A stretch of DNA of 64,000 bases from Micromonospora sp. WMMD980. Its GTDB lineage: Bacteria > Actinomycetota > Actinomycetes > Mycobacteriales > Micromonosporaceae. The stretch's first letter is position 1, and the number at the start of each line of letters is the position of its first letter. The position numbers were made by a program, and so were the translations under genes. The stretch covers positions 4,464,001 to 4,528,000 of the forward strand of contig NZ_JARUBE010000003.1 in the NCBI RefSeq assembly GCF_029626035.1, given 5' to 3'. Of the stretch, positions 45,723-55,081 are shown piece by piece. The notes beneath the pieces were generated by a model. It made no database searches, had not been told where the DNA came from, and was given only the letters and a program-made list of their open reading frames with translations.

Positions 45723-46748
45723 TCATGACGGGCCGGCGGGTCGGGCCGGTACGGGTGGTGGCGGGCCGCTGACCTCGCGCCGGGGTTCGGGCAGGCGACG
45801 GGTGGAGACCGCCAGGCGGGACACCCGCCGGCCGTCGAGCGCCAGCACCCGCAGCAGCCAGCCCTCCGGATCGGTGGCGCCCGATCCGTCCACCGCGTCG
45901 ACGGCCACCGGCACCTCGTCACCGGCCACCGGCAGGCGGCCCAGCGCGGCCATCACGTACCCGCCGACCGTCTCGTACGGGCCGGCGGGCAGGGGGACAC
46001 CCGTGCGTTCGGCGAAGTCGGTCAGGTTGAGCCGGCCGTCGACCACGGCGGGCAGCCCGTCGGCGACCGGGTCGGGTGGGCCGCCGCCCTCGTCGTGGAT
46101 CTCCCCGACCAACTCCTCGACCAGGTCCTCGCAGGTGACGATGCCGGCGGTGCCGCCGTACTCGTCGACGACCACGGCCAGGTGGTGCCCCTCGCGGCGC
46201 ATCTCGGTGAGTGCCGCGAGCACCCGTTTGCTGCCCGGCAGCCGCTTGACCTCGCGGGTCAGGTCCCCGACCGTGACCGGACCGGCCGGCTCCGGGCGCA
46301 GCAGCACGTCCCGCAGGTGCACCAGGCCGACCACGTCGTCGTGGGTGCCGTCCACCACCGGGTATCGGGTGTGCGGCTCGACCCGCACCAGGCGCTGCGC
46401 CTCGGCCACGGGCAGGGCGGCGGGGAGGAAGACCACCTCGGTGCGGGGCACCATCACCTCGCGGACCAGCCGTGCGCCGGCCGCCAGCACCTCGTCGATG
46501 ATCCGACGCTCGTCCGCGTCGAGCAGCGTGTTGGCGGCCACCAGGTCGCGCAGCTCGGACTCGCTGATCCGTTCCCGCCCGGCGGTGGGGCTCGCCCCGA
46601 GCAGTCCGGTCACCAGGCGGGTGGCGCCGTCGGCGGCGCGCACCACGACCCGGGCCACGGCCCGGGCCAGCGGGCGGGGTTCGCGCCGGGGTTGCCCCGA
46701 CGGTCGCCGCCGGAGCCCGGGACCACCCGCTTCCCGCATGAGAAGCAT
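45723..46748 (-). CDS. CorC/HlyC-type CBS-pair protein lacking the CNNM membrane domain
   Basis: 341 residues. ISESELRDLVAANTLLDADERRIIDEVL, then VREVMVPRTEVVFLPA introduces CBS 1, LAVVVDEYGGTAGIVTCEDLVEELVGEI is CBS 2, and the CorC_HlyC C-terminal domain runs from GRLNLTDFAERTGVPL. Actinobacterial relatives normally have a DUF21/CNNM transmembrane domain of about 180 residues ahead of this. Here only LARAVARVVVRAADGATRLVTGLLGA, resembling the end of that domain, remains, and no upstream frame encodes the rest. The protein may be a cytosolic CorC form or the product of a 5' deletion. An ATG at 46739 is an alternative start. Confidence 0.82.
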   Translation of the reverse strand: MLLMREAGGPGLRRRPSGQPRREPRPLARAVARVVVRAADGATRLVTGLLGASPTAGRERISESELRDLVAANTLLDADERRIIDEVLAAGARLVREVMVPRTEVVFLPAALPVAEAQRLVRVEPHTRYPVVDGTHDDVVGLVHLRDVLLRPEPAGPVTVGDLTREVKRLPGSKRVLAALTEMRREGHHLAVVVDEYGGTAGIVTCEDLVEELVGEIHDEGGGPPDPVADGLPAVVDGRLNLTDFAERTGVPLPAGPYETVGGYVMAALGRLPVAGDEVPVAVDAVDGSGATDPEGWLLRVLALDGRRVSRLAVSTRRLPEPRREVSGPPPPVPARPAGPS

Positions 46749-46913
46749 GGTAGACAGCGCCCGCCGGAGGCCTGACCCGATGTGCGGATCTGTTCAATCC
46801 TGATGGTTCGTGGTGGAATAGCGCGGGGCTCACTCGACAGCGGCGGCACAGCCCCCGGCCGTAGGGTGATCACGAACGGCCGACGCGGACGCGGGCCAGG
46901 CAGGAGGACCGAC

Positions 46914-47900
46914 GTGAAACTGCTCGTCACCGGCGGCGCCGGCTACATCGGCAGCGTGGTGACCCGGATGCTGCTCGACCACGGCCACCGGGTGACCGTG
47001 CTGGACGACCTGCGGACCGGCCACCGCGAGGCGCTCGCCCCCGACGCCACCCACGTCGACCTGCCGGTGTACGAGGCGGCCCGGGTGCTCACCCCCGACG
47101 CCGGGTTCGACGGCGTGCTGCACTTCGCCGCCCTGATCGCCGCCGGCGAGTCGATGACCCGCCCCGAGCTCTACTGGCACACCAACACCGTCGGCTCGCT
47201 CGCCCTCATCGACGCGGTCCGCGCCGCCCGGGTGCCGCGGATGGTCTTCTCCTCCACCGCCGCCGTCTACGGCAACCCCACCGAGCTGCCCATCCCGGAG
47301 ACCGCAGTCAAGGCCCCCACCAGCACCTACGGTGCGACGAAGCTGGCCGTCGACATGGCGCTCACCTCCGAGGCGATCGCGCACGAGCTGGGCGCGGTCT
47401 CGCTGCGCTACTTCAACGTCGCGGGCGCCTACCGGCACGGCGGCGGGACCATCGGCGAGCGGCACGACCCGGAGACGCACCTCATCCCGATCGCGCTCGA
47501 CGTGGCCGCCGGCCAGCGCGAGAAGCTCCAGCTCTTCGGCGACGACTACCCCACCGCCGACGGCACCTGCGTGCGCGACTACATCCACGTCGAGGACCTG
47601 GCCCGCGCCCACCTGCTCGCGCTCGACGCGGCCACCGGAGGCCGGCACCGGATCTACAACCTGGGCAACGGCAACGGCTTCACCAACCGCCAGGTGGTCG
47701 ACGTGGTCCGCGAGGTCACCGGCCACCCGGTGCCGGTCGAGGTGGCGCCCCGCCGCGAGGGCGACCCGGCCGAGCTGGTCGCGTCGTCCGCGCTGGCCCG
47801 CGACGAGTTGGGCTGGGCGCCGGCGAAGCCGACCCTGCACGACATGGTCGGCGACGCCTGGGCGTTCTACCGCGAACACGTCGCGGGTCGTCGCGCATGA
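46914..47900 (+). CDS. galE: UDP-glucose 4-epimerase
   Basis: 328 residues; interconverts UDP-galactose and UDP-glucose (Leloir pathway). The Rossmann motif VTGGAGYIGS is at residue 6. FSSTAAVYG and the catalytic YGATKLAVD (YxxxK) are near 115-140, with VSLRYFNVAGA and CVRDYIHVEDLARAH following. GTG 46914 has AGGAGG 6 bases upstream. The stop overlaps the galK ATG (ATGA), so the pair is translated together. Confidence 0.96.
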   Translation: MKLLVTGGAGYIGSVVTRMLLDHGHRVTVLDDLRTGHREALAPDATHVDLPVYEAARVLTPDAGFDGVLHFAALIAAGESMTRPELYWHTNTVGSLALIDAVRAARVPRMVFSSTAAVYGNPTELPIPETAVKAPTSTYGATKLAVDMALTSEAIAHELGAVSLRYFNVAGAYRHGGGTIGERHDPETHLIPIALDVAAGQREKLQLFGDDYPTADGTCVRDYIHVEDLARAHLLALDAATGGRHRIYNLGNGNGFTNRQVVDVVREVTGHPVPVEVAPRREGDPAELVASSALARDELGWAPAKPTLHDMVGDAWAFYREHVAGRRA

Positions 47901-49054
47901 GCGGCGACGTCGCGGACCGCGCCACCGAGGGCTTCCGGCAGCGGTACGACGCCGAGCCGGCCGGCCGCTGGGCGGCTCCCGGACGGGTCAACCTGATCGG
48001 CGAGCACACCGACTACAACGACGGCTTCGTGCTGCCCTTCGCGCTCCCCCTACGTACCGTCGTCGCCGCGACGCCCGGCCCGCACGGACGCTGGACGGTC
48101 TGGTCGGAGCTGGACGACGAGCCTGTCGAGTTCGGGGCCGCGGAAGCCGACGAACCCGGCCGGGTCGACGGCTGGGCCGCCTACGTGGCCGGCGTGGTGT
48201 GGGCGCTGCGCGCCGCCGGCCTCGACGTCCCCGGCGCGCGACTCGCGATCGCCTCCGACGTGCCGGTCGGCTCCGGGCTCTCCTCGTCCGCCGCCATCGA
48301 GTCGGCCGTGCTGGCCGCCCTGGTCGACCTCGGCGGGCTCGACCTGCCCACCGACCGGTGGCCCCGGCTCGCCCAACGCGCCGAGAACGACTACGTCGGC
48401 GCGCCGACCGGGATCATGGACCAGTCCGCGGTCGTCCGGGCCGAGGAGGGGCACGCGCTCTTCCTCGACTGCCGCACCGAGGAGATCGAGCAGATCCCGT
48501 TCGACCTGGACGCCGCCGGGCTGGCCGTGCTGGTCGTCGACTCGCGCGCGCCGCACCGACACGCCGACGGCGAGTACGCCGCCCGGCGCGAGAGCTGCGA
48601 ACGGGCCGCCGCGACGCTCGGGGTGACCGCCCTGCGCGACGTGCCCACCGCCGACCTCGACGCGGCGCTGGCCCGCCTCGACGACGACGAGACCCGCCGC
48701 CGGGTCCGGCACGTGGTCACCGAGAACCAGCGGGTGCTCGACACCGTCGCGCTGCTGCGCGCCGGGCGGGCCCGCGACATCGGCCCGCTGCTGACCGCCT
48801 CGCACGCCTCGATGCGTGACGACTTCGAAATCACCGTGCCGGAGGTCGACACCGCGGTCGAGGCGGCGCTGGCCGCCGGCGCGCACGGTGCGCGGATGAC
48901 CGGCGGCGGCTTCGGCGGCTGCGTCCTCGCCCTGGTCGACGCCGCCGACGCCGACGCGGTGGCCGACGCCGTGACCGCCGCGTACGCCGAGCGCGGCTTC
49001 GCCGCCCCCGGCACCCTCACGGTGCTCCCCGCCCCCGGCGTCACCCCCGTGTAA
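47897..49054 (+). CDS. galK: Galactokinase
   Basis: 385 residues; phosphorylates galactose to galactose-1-phosphate. Signature GRVNLIGEHTDYNDGFVLP at about 29-47, the ATP-binding GHMP motif VPVGSGLSSSAAIE, and the C-terminal ARMTGGGFGGCVLALV. ATGA overlap with galE. No galT in the window. The TAA stop overlaps the outer edge of palindrome copy 2. Confidence 0.96.
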   Translation: MSGDVADRATEGFRQRYDAEPAGRWAAPGRVNLIGEHTDYNDGFVLPFALPLRTVVAATPGPHGRWTVWSELDDEPVEFGAAEADEPGRVDGWAAYVAGVVWALRAAGLDVPGARLAIASDVPVGSGLSSSAAIESAVLAALVDLGGLDLPTDRWPRLAQRAENDYVGAPTGIMDQSAVVRAEEGHALFLDCRTEEIEQIPFDLDAAGLAVLVVDSRAPHRHADGEYAARRESCERAAATLGVTALRDVPTADLDAALARLDDDETRRRVRHVVTENQRVLDTVALLRAGRARDIGPLLTASHASMRDDFEITVPEVDTAVEAALAAGAHGARMTGGGFGGCVLALVDAADADAVADAVTAAYAERGFAAPGTLTVLPAPGVTPV

Positions 49055-49100
49055 GGAGGGGCCCCTTCTTAACGCCTGGCGTCAAGAAGGGGCCCCCTCT
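49054..49100. repeat. Dispersed palindrome, copy 2 (probable bidirectional terminator)
   Basis: Arms of 23 bp (49054-49076 and 49078-49100) around a central T, with three mismatches. The core GGAGGGGCCCCTTCTTAACG differs from copy 3 by one base (C for G). It lies between convergent galK and cysN and overlaps the galK stop. Confidence 0.92.
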
Positions 49101-49111
49101 CACACAGCGGC

Positions 49112-50416
49112 TCAGCCGGCCTCGACGATCATGCCGGCGCCCACCGTACGGTTGGTGGACTCGTCGATGATCACGAAGCCGCCCGTGGTGCGGTTGCGGC
49201 GGTACTCGTCGGCGAGCAGCGGCACGGTGGTCCGCAGCCGAACCCGGCCGATCTCGTTGAGCTTCAGCTCGCCGGCCGACTCGTCCCGGTGCAGCGAGTT
49301 GATGTCCAGCCGGTAGTGCAGCTCGCGCACGATCGCCCGCGCCGACCGGGTGGTGTGCTTGATCGCGTACTTGCCGCCCACCTGGAGCGGCCGGCTCTCG
49401 TCCATCCAGCAGACCATCGCCTCGATGTCCTGCGCGACCATCGGGGCGTTGTTCGGCCGGCAGATCATGTCGCCCCGGGAGATGTCGATCTCGTCGGTCA
49501 GCCGGACCGTCACCGACATCGGCGGGAACGCCTCGTCCACCGGCCCGTCGGCGGTCTCCACCGCGGCGATCCGGCTGGTGAAGCCGGACGGCAGCACCAT
49601 CACCTCGTCACCCGGCTTGAGCACGCCCGAGGCCACCTGGCCCGCGTAGCCCCGGTAGTCGGTGACGGTGGTGGACTGCGGCCGGATCACGTACTGCACC
49701 GGGAAGCGGACGTCGACCAGGTTCCGGTCCGAGGCGATGTGCACCCGCTCCAGGTGGTGCAGCAGCGAGGGGCCCGCGTACCACGGCATGTTCTCCGAGC
49801 GGGAGACGATGTTGTCGCCCTTCAGCGCGGAGACCGGCACCACGGTCAGGTCCGGCACGTCGAGCTTCGCGGCGAACGCGGTGAACTCGTCGGCGATCCG
49901 CTCGAAGACCTCCTGCGACCAGTCGACCAGGTCCATCTTGTTGACGCACAGCACCAGGTGCGGCACCCGCAGCAGCGAGCACAGGAACGCGTGCCGGCGG
50001 GACTGCTCGACCAGGCCCTTGCGCGCGTCCACCAGGATCAGCGCCAGGTCGGCGGTGGACGCCCCGGTGACCATGTTCCGGGTGTACTGGATGTGCCCCG
50101 GGGTGTCGGCGATGATGAACTTCCGCCGCGGCGTGGCGAAGTAGCGGTATGCCACGTCGATGGTGATGCCCTGCTCCCGCTCGGCCCGCAGGCCGTCGGT
50201 GAGCAGCGCCAGGTTGGTGTATTCGTCGCCGCGCGCCGCGCTGACCGCCTCGACCGCGGCCAACTGGTCGCTGAAGAGCGACTTGGTGTCGTAGAGCAGC
50301 CGGCCGATCAGCGTCGACTTGCCGTCGTCGACGCTGCCGGCGGTGGCGAAGCGCAGCAGGTCCATCGGCCGGACGGCGGTCTCGCCGTCGGCCGGGGCCA
50401 GGGTGTCGACACTCAT
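49112..50416 (-). CDS. cysN: Sulfate adenylyltransferase GTPase subunit
   Basis: 434 residues; the GTP-hydrolysing subunit that drives APS formation by CysD. P-loop ATAGSVDDGKSTLIGRLLYD near 25-44, REQGITIDVAYRYF (switch I), DTPGHIQYTRNM (switch II) and CVNKMDLVDW (G4). Only the elongation-factor-like part is present; there is no fused CysC kinase domain. ATG 50416 shares one base with the cysD TGA. It acts with CysD in the cytoplasm in assimilatory sulfate activation. Confidence 0.97.
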   Translation of the reverse strand: MSVDTLAPADGETAVRPMDLLRFATAGSVDDGKSTLIGRLLYDTKSLFSDQLAAVEAVSAARGDEYTNLALLTDGLRAEREQGITIDVAYRYFATPRRKFIIADTPGHIQYTRNMVTGASTADLALILVDARKGLVEQSRRHAFLCSLLRVPHLVLCVNKMDLVDWSQEVFERIADEFTAFAAKLDVPDLTVVPVSALKGDNIVSRSENMPWYAGPSLLHHLERVHIASDRNLVDVRFPVQYVIRPQSTTVTDYRGYAGQVASGVLKPGDEVMVLPSGFTSRIAAVETADGPVDEAFPPMSVTVRLTDEIDISRGDMICRPNNAPMVAQDIEAMVCWMDESRPLQVGGKYAIKHTTRSARAIVRELHYRLDINSLHRDESAGELKLNEIGRVRLRTTVPLLADEYRRNRTTGGFVIIDESTNRTVGAGMIVEAG

Positions 50417-51327
50417 CAGAAGTAGCCCTCCCGCTTGCGGTCCTCCATGGCGGCCTCGCTGACCCGGTCGTCGCCGCGGGTCGCGCCGCGCTCGGTGATC
50501 CGGGTGGCGGCCACCTCCTCGATCACCTTCTCCACCGTGTCGGCGTCCGAGCGGACCGCCGCGGTGCAGGAGGCGTCACCCACGGTGCGGTAGCGCACCT
50601 GGGTCTTGAACGGCTGCTCGCCGGCGCGGGCCCGGAAGAACTCGTTGACCGCGTAGAACATGCCGTCGCGCTCGATCACCTCGCGCTCGTGCGCGAAGTA
50701 GATCGACGGCAGCGGGATCCGTTCCCGGGCGATGTAGTGCCAGACGTCCAGCTCGGTCCAGTTGGACAGCGGGAACACCCGGATCGACTCGCCCGGGTGG
50801 TGCCGGCCGTTGTAGAGCGACCACAGCTCCGGGCGCTGGTTCTTCGGGTCCCACTGGCCGAACTCGTCGCGGAAGCTGAACACGCGCTCCTTGGCCCGAG
50901 CCTTCTCCTCGTCCCGCCGGGCGCCACCGAAGAGCGCGTCGAAGCGGTGCTTCTCCACCGCGTCGAGCAGCACCGGTGTCTGGATCCGGTTGCGCATGCC
51001 GTCCGCCGACTCACGAACCATGCCCCGGTTCAGCGCCTCCGGGACGCTCGCCACGATGAGCTGCAGGCCCAGCTCGGCCACCCGCTGGTCGCGGTAGTCG
51101 AGCACCTCGGGGAAGTTGTGCCCGGTGTCCACATGCATCACCGGGAACGGGACGTTGGCCGGCGCGAACGCCTTCTGCGCCAACCGGAGCATCACGATCG
51201 AGTCCTTGCCGCCGGAGAAGAGCAGCACCGGCCGCTCCATCTCGGCGACGACCTCGCGCATCACGAAGATGCTCTCCGCCTCGAGCGCGTCGAGGTGCGA
51301 CACCTGGTAAGCGGCGGGGGACGTCAT
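50416..51327 (-). CDS. cysD: Sulfate adenylyltransferase catalytic subunit
   Basis: 303 residues; forms APS from ATP and sulfate. PP-loop LLFSGGKDSIVMLRLA near 37-52, VMHVDTGHNFPEVLDYRD, ALFGGARRDEEKARAKERVFSFRD and FPLSNWTELDVWHYI are all present. ATG 51327 gives the family N-terminus YQVSHLDALEAESIFVMREV. Upstream of cysN with a one-base overlap. The cysQ-like gene is 79 bases upstream on the same strand, so the three may form one sulfur-assimilation unit. Confidence 0.97.
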   Translation of the reverse strand: MTSPAAYQVSHLDALEAESIFVMREVVAEMERPVLLFSGGKDSIVMLRLAQKAFAPANVPFPVMHVDTGHNFPEVLDYRDQRVAELGLQLIVASVPEALNRGMVRESADGMRNRIQTPVLLDAVEKHRFDALFGGARRDEEKARAKERVFSFRDEFGQWDPKNQRPELWSLYNGRHHPGESIRVFPLSNWTELDVWHYIARERIPLPSIYFAHEREVIERDGMFYAVNEFFRARAGEQPFKTQVRYRTVGDASCTAAVRSDADTVEKVIEEVAATRITERGATRGDDRVSEAAMEDRKREGYF

Positions 51328-51406
51328 GACACGAACTCGATTTGCTCGGATCCGCACATCGGATTCCAGACCTTTCCGGTCGGACTCGTGAAGAAGAACG
51401 CTCAGG

Positions 51407-52240
51407 TTACCCGGAGTGCCGCTGCAACGCTGCAAGCAACCGACTCGCGAGATCCTTGCGGCAGACCAGCAGATCCGGTAGACGCGGGTCGGCCTCGTTG
51501 TATTCCAGCGCAGAACCGTCGATCCGGGAAGCGTGCAATCCGGTGGCCGTCGCCACAGCCACCGGAGCGGCCGAATCCCACTCGTACTGCCCGCCCGCGT
51601 GGATGTACGCGTCGACCTCACCGGTCACCACGGCGGCGATCTTCGCGCCCGCCGAGCCCATCGGAACCAGATGAGCGCCGACGTCCGCCGCCAGATCGGT
51701 CAGGAAAACCGGCGGACGGCTACGACTCGCCGCCAACCGGATGGTCCGCGACCCACCCGCCGTGGCCGCCTCCACCCGCATCGGCGGGTAGGCCGGCGGG
51801 TAGTCCGTGCCCAGCACCCGGTGCTGCGCCGGCAGGCCCACCGCACCCGCCACCAGGCCGTGCGGCGTGGGCGCGTGCCGCGACCAGAGCGCCACGTGCA
51901 CCGCCCAGTCGGCGCGCCCCTCCTCGGCGTACTCCCTGGTGCCGTCCAGCGGGTCGACGATCCACACCCGGTCCGCGGTCAGCCGGGGCATCGCCTCGCT
52001 GCTCACCTCGGCGGTCCAGGCCAGGCGCGCGCCCTCGTCCTCCTCCGACAGCACCGCGTCCGCCGGACGCCACCGCGCCAGCTCGGTCCGGATCAGGTCG
52101 TGCGAGACCTTGTCCCCGGCCGACCGCAACGCGCCGGCGTCCGCGAAGCCCATCTCCGCGCGCAGGTCCGTCAACGCCTGCCCGGCCCGCGACGCCAGCC
52201 AGCGGGCGAACGCGCCGTCAATCATCGGAGGACTGCCCAT
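51407..52240 (-). CDS. cysQ: 3'(2'),5'-bisphosphate nucleotidase, CysQ type
   Basis: 277 residues of the inositol monophosphatase superfamily. The metal-binding VLSEEDEG (near 64-71), IVDPLDGTREYAEEG (near 93) and the C-terminal QYEWDSAAPVAVATATGL are the three signature regions. CysQ removes the 3' phosphate from PAP generated by sulfotransfer or sulfate reduction, consistent with its position next to cysD-cysN. ATG 52240 has GGGAG upstream; an internal ATG five codons later is an alternative. Confidence 0.9.
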   Translation of the reverse strand: MGSPPMIDGAFARWLASRAGQALTDLRAEMGFADAGALRSAGDKVSHDLIRTELARWRPADAVLSEEDEGARLAWTAEVSSEAMPRLTADRVWIVDPLDGTREYAEEGRADWAVHVALWSRHAPTPHGLVAGAVGLPAQHRVLGTDYPPAYPPMRVEAATAGGSRTIRLAASRSRPPVFLTDLAADVGAHLVPMGSAGAKIAAVVTGEVDAYIHAGGQYEWDSAAPVAVATATGLHASRIDGSALEYNEADPRLPDLLVCRKDLASRLLAALQRHSG

Positions 52241-52315
52241 CGTGTTACCGCTCCCGTCGCCCGCCTTCGCTCACGTCGAAAGGCGCAGACTACCGGCAGG
52301 CGCCGGGTCCGCCGG

Positions 52316-52906
52316 TCACGCCCCGTGGTACAGGTTCTGCGTCGGCTCCACACCCTTGGTGACCACCGACTCCACCACGTCCGCCGCGCGGTCGACCAGG
52401 AACTCCAGCTCCTTGCGCTCCGCCGCGGAGAAATCCGAGAGTACGAAGTCAGCCGGGTCCTGCCGGCCCGGCGGGCGTCCCACGCCGAACCGCACCCGCG
52501 CGTAGTCCTTCGTGCCGAGCGACTTCGACATCGACCGCAGGCCGTTGTGCCCGCCCTCGCCACCGCCGCACTTCACCCGCACCTGCCCGTACGGGATGTC
52601 CAGCTCGTCGTGCACCGCGATCACCCGCGCCGGCGGGATCTTGTGGAACTGGGCCAGCCCCGCCACCGGACCCCCCGAGAGGTTCATGTAGGTGAGCGGC
52701 TTCAGCAGCACCAGCTTCGGACCGCCGAATCCCAGCCGTCCCTCGGCCGCCTCGGCGACCGCCCGCTTGTGGCGACCGAACTTCGCGCCCATTCGCGCGG
52801 CCAACAGGTCGGCCACCATGAAGCCGACGTTGTGCCGGTTGTTCGCGTACTCCCGACCGGGGTTGCCCAGGCCGACCACCAGCCACGGCCCCGCCTCGTC
52901 CGTCAC
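52316..52906 (-). CDS. pth: Peptidyl-tRNA hydrolase
   Basis: 196 residues; releases tRNA from stalled peptidyl-tRNA. WLVVGLGNPGREYANNRHNVGFMVADLLA covers the first signature with the catalytic His. KPLTYMNLSGGPV, VHDELDIPYGQVRVKCGGGEGGHNGLRS (second signature) and the active Asn/Asp positions are intact. GTG 52906 is chosen since GGGAAGGGG lies about 10 bases ahead; GTG 52915 would sit almost on that site. It lies downstream of rplY and upstream of cysQ. Confidence 0.96.
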   Translation of the reverse strand: MTDEAGPWLVVGLGNPGREYANNRHNVGFMVADLLAARMGAKFGRHKRAVAEAAEGRLGFGGPKLVLLKPLTYMNLSGGPVAGLAQFHKIPPARVIAVHDELDIPYGQVRVKCGGGEGGHNGLRSMSKSLGTKDYARVRFGVGRPPGRQDPADFVLSDFSAAERKELEFLVDRAADVVESVVTKGVEPTQNLYHGA

Positions 52907-52955
52907 CTGAGACACCCCTTCCCGCTCACTTCCCCGACGATCCGCCCCGATACGC

Positions 52956-52991
52956 CGACAGGCGCCCCCGGAACACCGGGGACGCCTGTCG
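52956..52991 (-). terminator. Terminator after rplY
   Basis: CGACAGGCG and CGCCTGTCG arms plus an inner CCCCGG/CCGGGG pairing, 18 bases beyond the rplY stop. Confidence 0.8.
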
Positions 52992-53008
52992 CACAGCCTG
53001 CGGACCGA

Positions 53009-53701
53009 TCAGGCCTCGGTCTTCTCCTCGGCCGGAGCCTCGCCCTCGGCGGCCGGGGCGCCCTCCGGAGCCTCGGCGGTCTCCTCGCCGGCCTCGGCCT
53101 CGGCCTCCTCGGTGGCCTCCTCGACCTCGGGGAGGGTGGCCTCGAGCTGCTCGGCGGTCGGGGCGGCGGTCACCGAGGCGACCGGCAGCTCCGCGTCCGC
53201 GGCCAGCTCGACGCCGGACGGCAGCTCGACGTCGCCGGCGGTGATCGTGGTGCCCGGCTCGGCCCCCTCGATCGACGCCTCCAGGTGGTCCGGCACCTTG
53301 GTCGCGTCCGCGGTCACCGACAGCGTGTCGTGGTCGTGCACGATCAGGGTGTCCTTCGCGGCCTCACCGGTCAGCTGCACCGGGACCTCGACGGTGACCT
53401 TCTCGCCGCGGCGGACCAGCAGCAGGTCGACGTGCTCGAAGCTGTCCTTGATCGGGTCACGCTGGATCGCCTTCGGCAGCGCCAGCACCTGGGTGCCGTC
53501 GCTGACCTCGATCGCGAAGAGCTGGTTCGCGCCACCCTTGCGGATCGCGGCGGCGAACTCCCGCGCCGGCAGCGCGATGTGCTTGGGCTTCTCGCCGTGG
53601 CCGTACAGCACGGCGGGCACCTTGCCGGCCCGGCGGGTACGACGGGCACCACCCTTGCCGAACTCGGTACGGGGCTCGGCGCTGATCTTTACCTCGGACA
53701 C
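53009..53701 (-). CDS. rplY: Ribosomal protein bL25 with Ctc-type C-terminal domain
   Basis: 230 residues; binds 5S rRNA. The N-terminal L25 domain has KISAEPRTEFGKGGARRTRRAGKVPAVLYGHG and QRDPIKDSFEHVDLLLV. The TL5/Ctc domain follows (VTVEVPVQLTGEAAKDTLIV and LEASIEGAEPGTTITAGDVELPSGV). The last 50 residues are an acidic Glu/Ala-rich tail. GTG 53701 has AGGAG 7 bases upstream. It sits between prs and pth, the common actinobacterial order. Confidence 0.96.
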   Translation of the reverse strand: MSEVKISAEPRTEFGKGGARRTRRAGKVPAVLYGHGEKPKHIALPAREFAAAIRKGGANQLFAIEVSDGTQVLALPKAIQRDPIKDSFEHVDLLLVRRGEKVTVEVPVQLTGEAAKDTLIVHDHDTLSVTADATKVPDHLEASIEGAEPGTTITAGDVELPSGVELAADAELPVASVTAAPTAEQLEATLPEVEEATEEAEAEAGEETAEAPEGAPAAEGEAPAEEKTEA

Positions 53702-53944
53702 GGGGAAACTCCTGATGCTTCGCTGCGGCGGCTTGTCGTCTGGCGGTGCTGGGCGAGGGGCTCGCTGGGGCTCAAGGTCATGAACGACCGCCCGGAGCAC
53801 CGCGTCGATGACGGCGCCTCCGTGCGGTGCTATTCAGCAGCCCGCCGGGCACCCTCGCCGTGGCAACCGCACCAGTCTACCCGAGCGAATTCCCGGCTCT
53901 CCGGCAGTCCCCATATCACCGCTCCGGCCGGTCCGCAGGGCAAC

Positions 53945-53978
53945 GGCGCGGCCGCCGGACGACGCCGACGGCCGCGCC
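53945..53978 (-). terminator. Terminator after prs
   Basis: Arms GGCGCGGCCG and CGGCCGCGCC with a 14-base loop, 7 bases beyond the prs stop. Confidence 0.7.
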
Positions 53979-53984
53979 CCACGA

Positions 53985-54965
53985 TCAGCTCAGGCCACCG
54001 AAGAGGGTGGTCACCGAGCCGTCGTCGAAGACCTCGCGGATCGCCCGGGCCAGCAGCGGCGCGATCGACAGCACGGTCAGCTTGTCGAGCTGCTTCTCCG
54101 GCGGCAGCGGCAGCGTGTTCGTCACCACGACCTCGCTGATCGGGCTGTTCTTCAACCGCTCCGTCGCCGGGTCCGACAGCAGCGCGTGGGTCGACGCGAC
54201 CACGATCTCCGCCGCGCCCGACTCCTTCAGGATGTCGGCCGCCTTGCTGATCGTGCCACCGGTGTCGATCATGTCGTCGACGATCAGGCACACCCGGCCC
54301 TCGACCTCACCGACCACCCGGTTCGCCACCACCTGGTTCGGCTTCATCGGGTCCCGGGTCTTGTGGATGAACGCCAGCGGGCAACCGCCCAGCCGGTCCG
54401 TCCACCGCTCGGCCACCCGCACCCGGCCCGAGTCGGGGGCCACCACCGTCATCGGGCGGCCCGCGTACTTGTGCTCGACGTACTCGGCCAGGATGTCCAT
54501 CGCGAACAGGTGATCCACCGGGCCGTCGAAGAAGCCCTGGATCTGCGCGGTGTGCAGGTCGACGGTGAGGATCCGGTTCGCGCCCGCGGTCTTCAGCAGG
54601 TCGGCCACCAGCCGCGCCGAGATCGGCTCCCGCCCGCGGTGCTTCTTGTCCTGCCGGGAGTAGGGGTAGAACGGCAGGACCACGGTGATCCGCTTGGCCG
54701 AACCGCGCTTCAGCGCGTCCACCATGATCAGGGTCTCCATGACCCAGGTGTTCACCCCGTGCGTCACGGACTGCACCACGAAGGCGTCCGAACCACGCAC
54801 CGAGTCCTTGAACCGTACGAAGATCTCACCGTTGGCGAAGTCGTAGGCGTCGGCGGGCGTCGGCGCGACGCCGAGCACCTCACCGATCTCCTTGGCCAGC
54901 TCCGGAAAACCCCTTCCGGAGAAGAGCATCAGGCTCTTGCGGTTCTCGGCGACGATGCTGCCCAT
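53985..54965 (-). CDS. prs: Ribose-phosphate pyrophosphokinase
   Basis: 326 residues; makes PRPP from ribose-5-phosphate and ATP. YDFANGEIFVRFKDSVRGSDAFVVQS near the N-terminus, the metal/ATP region DLHTAQIQGFFDGPVDHL, and the PRPP-binding loop VCLIVDDMIDTGGTI are conserved. ATG 54965 matches the family start. Upstream is glmU, 116 bases away on the same strand. PRPP feeds the nucleotide synthesis and salvage pathways. Confidence 0.97.
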   Translation of the reverse strand: MGSIVAENRKSLMLFSGRGFPELAKEIGEVLGVAPTPADAYDFANGEIFVRFKDSVRGSDAFVVQSVTHGVNTWVMETLIMVDALKRGSAKRITVVLPFYPYSRQDKKHRGREPISARLVADLLKTAGANRILTVDLHTAQIQGFFDGPVDHLFAMDILAEYVEHKYAGRPMTVVAPDSGRVRVAERWTDRLGGCPLAFIHKTRDPMKPNQVVANRVVGEVEGRVCLIVDDMIDTGGTISKAADILKESGAAEIVVASTHALLSDPATERLKNSPISEVVVTNTLPLPPEKQLDKLTVLSIAPLLARAIREVFDDGSVTTLFGGLS

Positions 54966-55081
54966 GGGCCCGTCTGCTCCCGTGTGTCGGTGGTGCCCGG
55001 CGGCGGTGGGGCCGGGGACTGTTCGGTTGCAGTATCCCCCGGGTTCACCGGTCCACCCATGGCCCGGCAGCCCCCGTGGAT

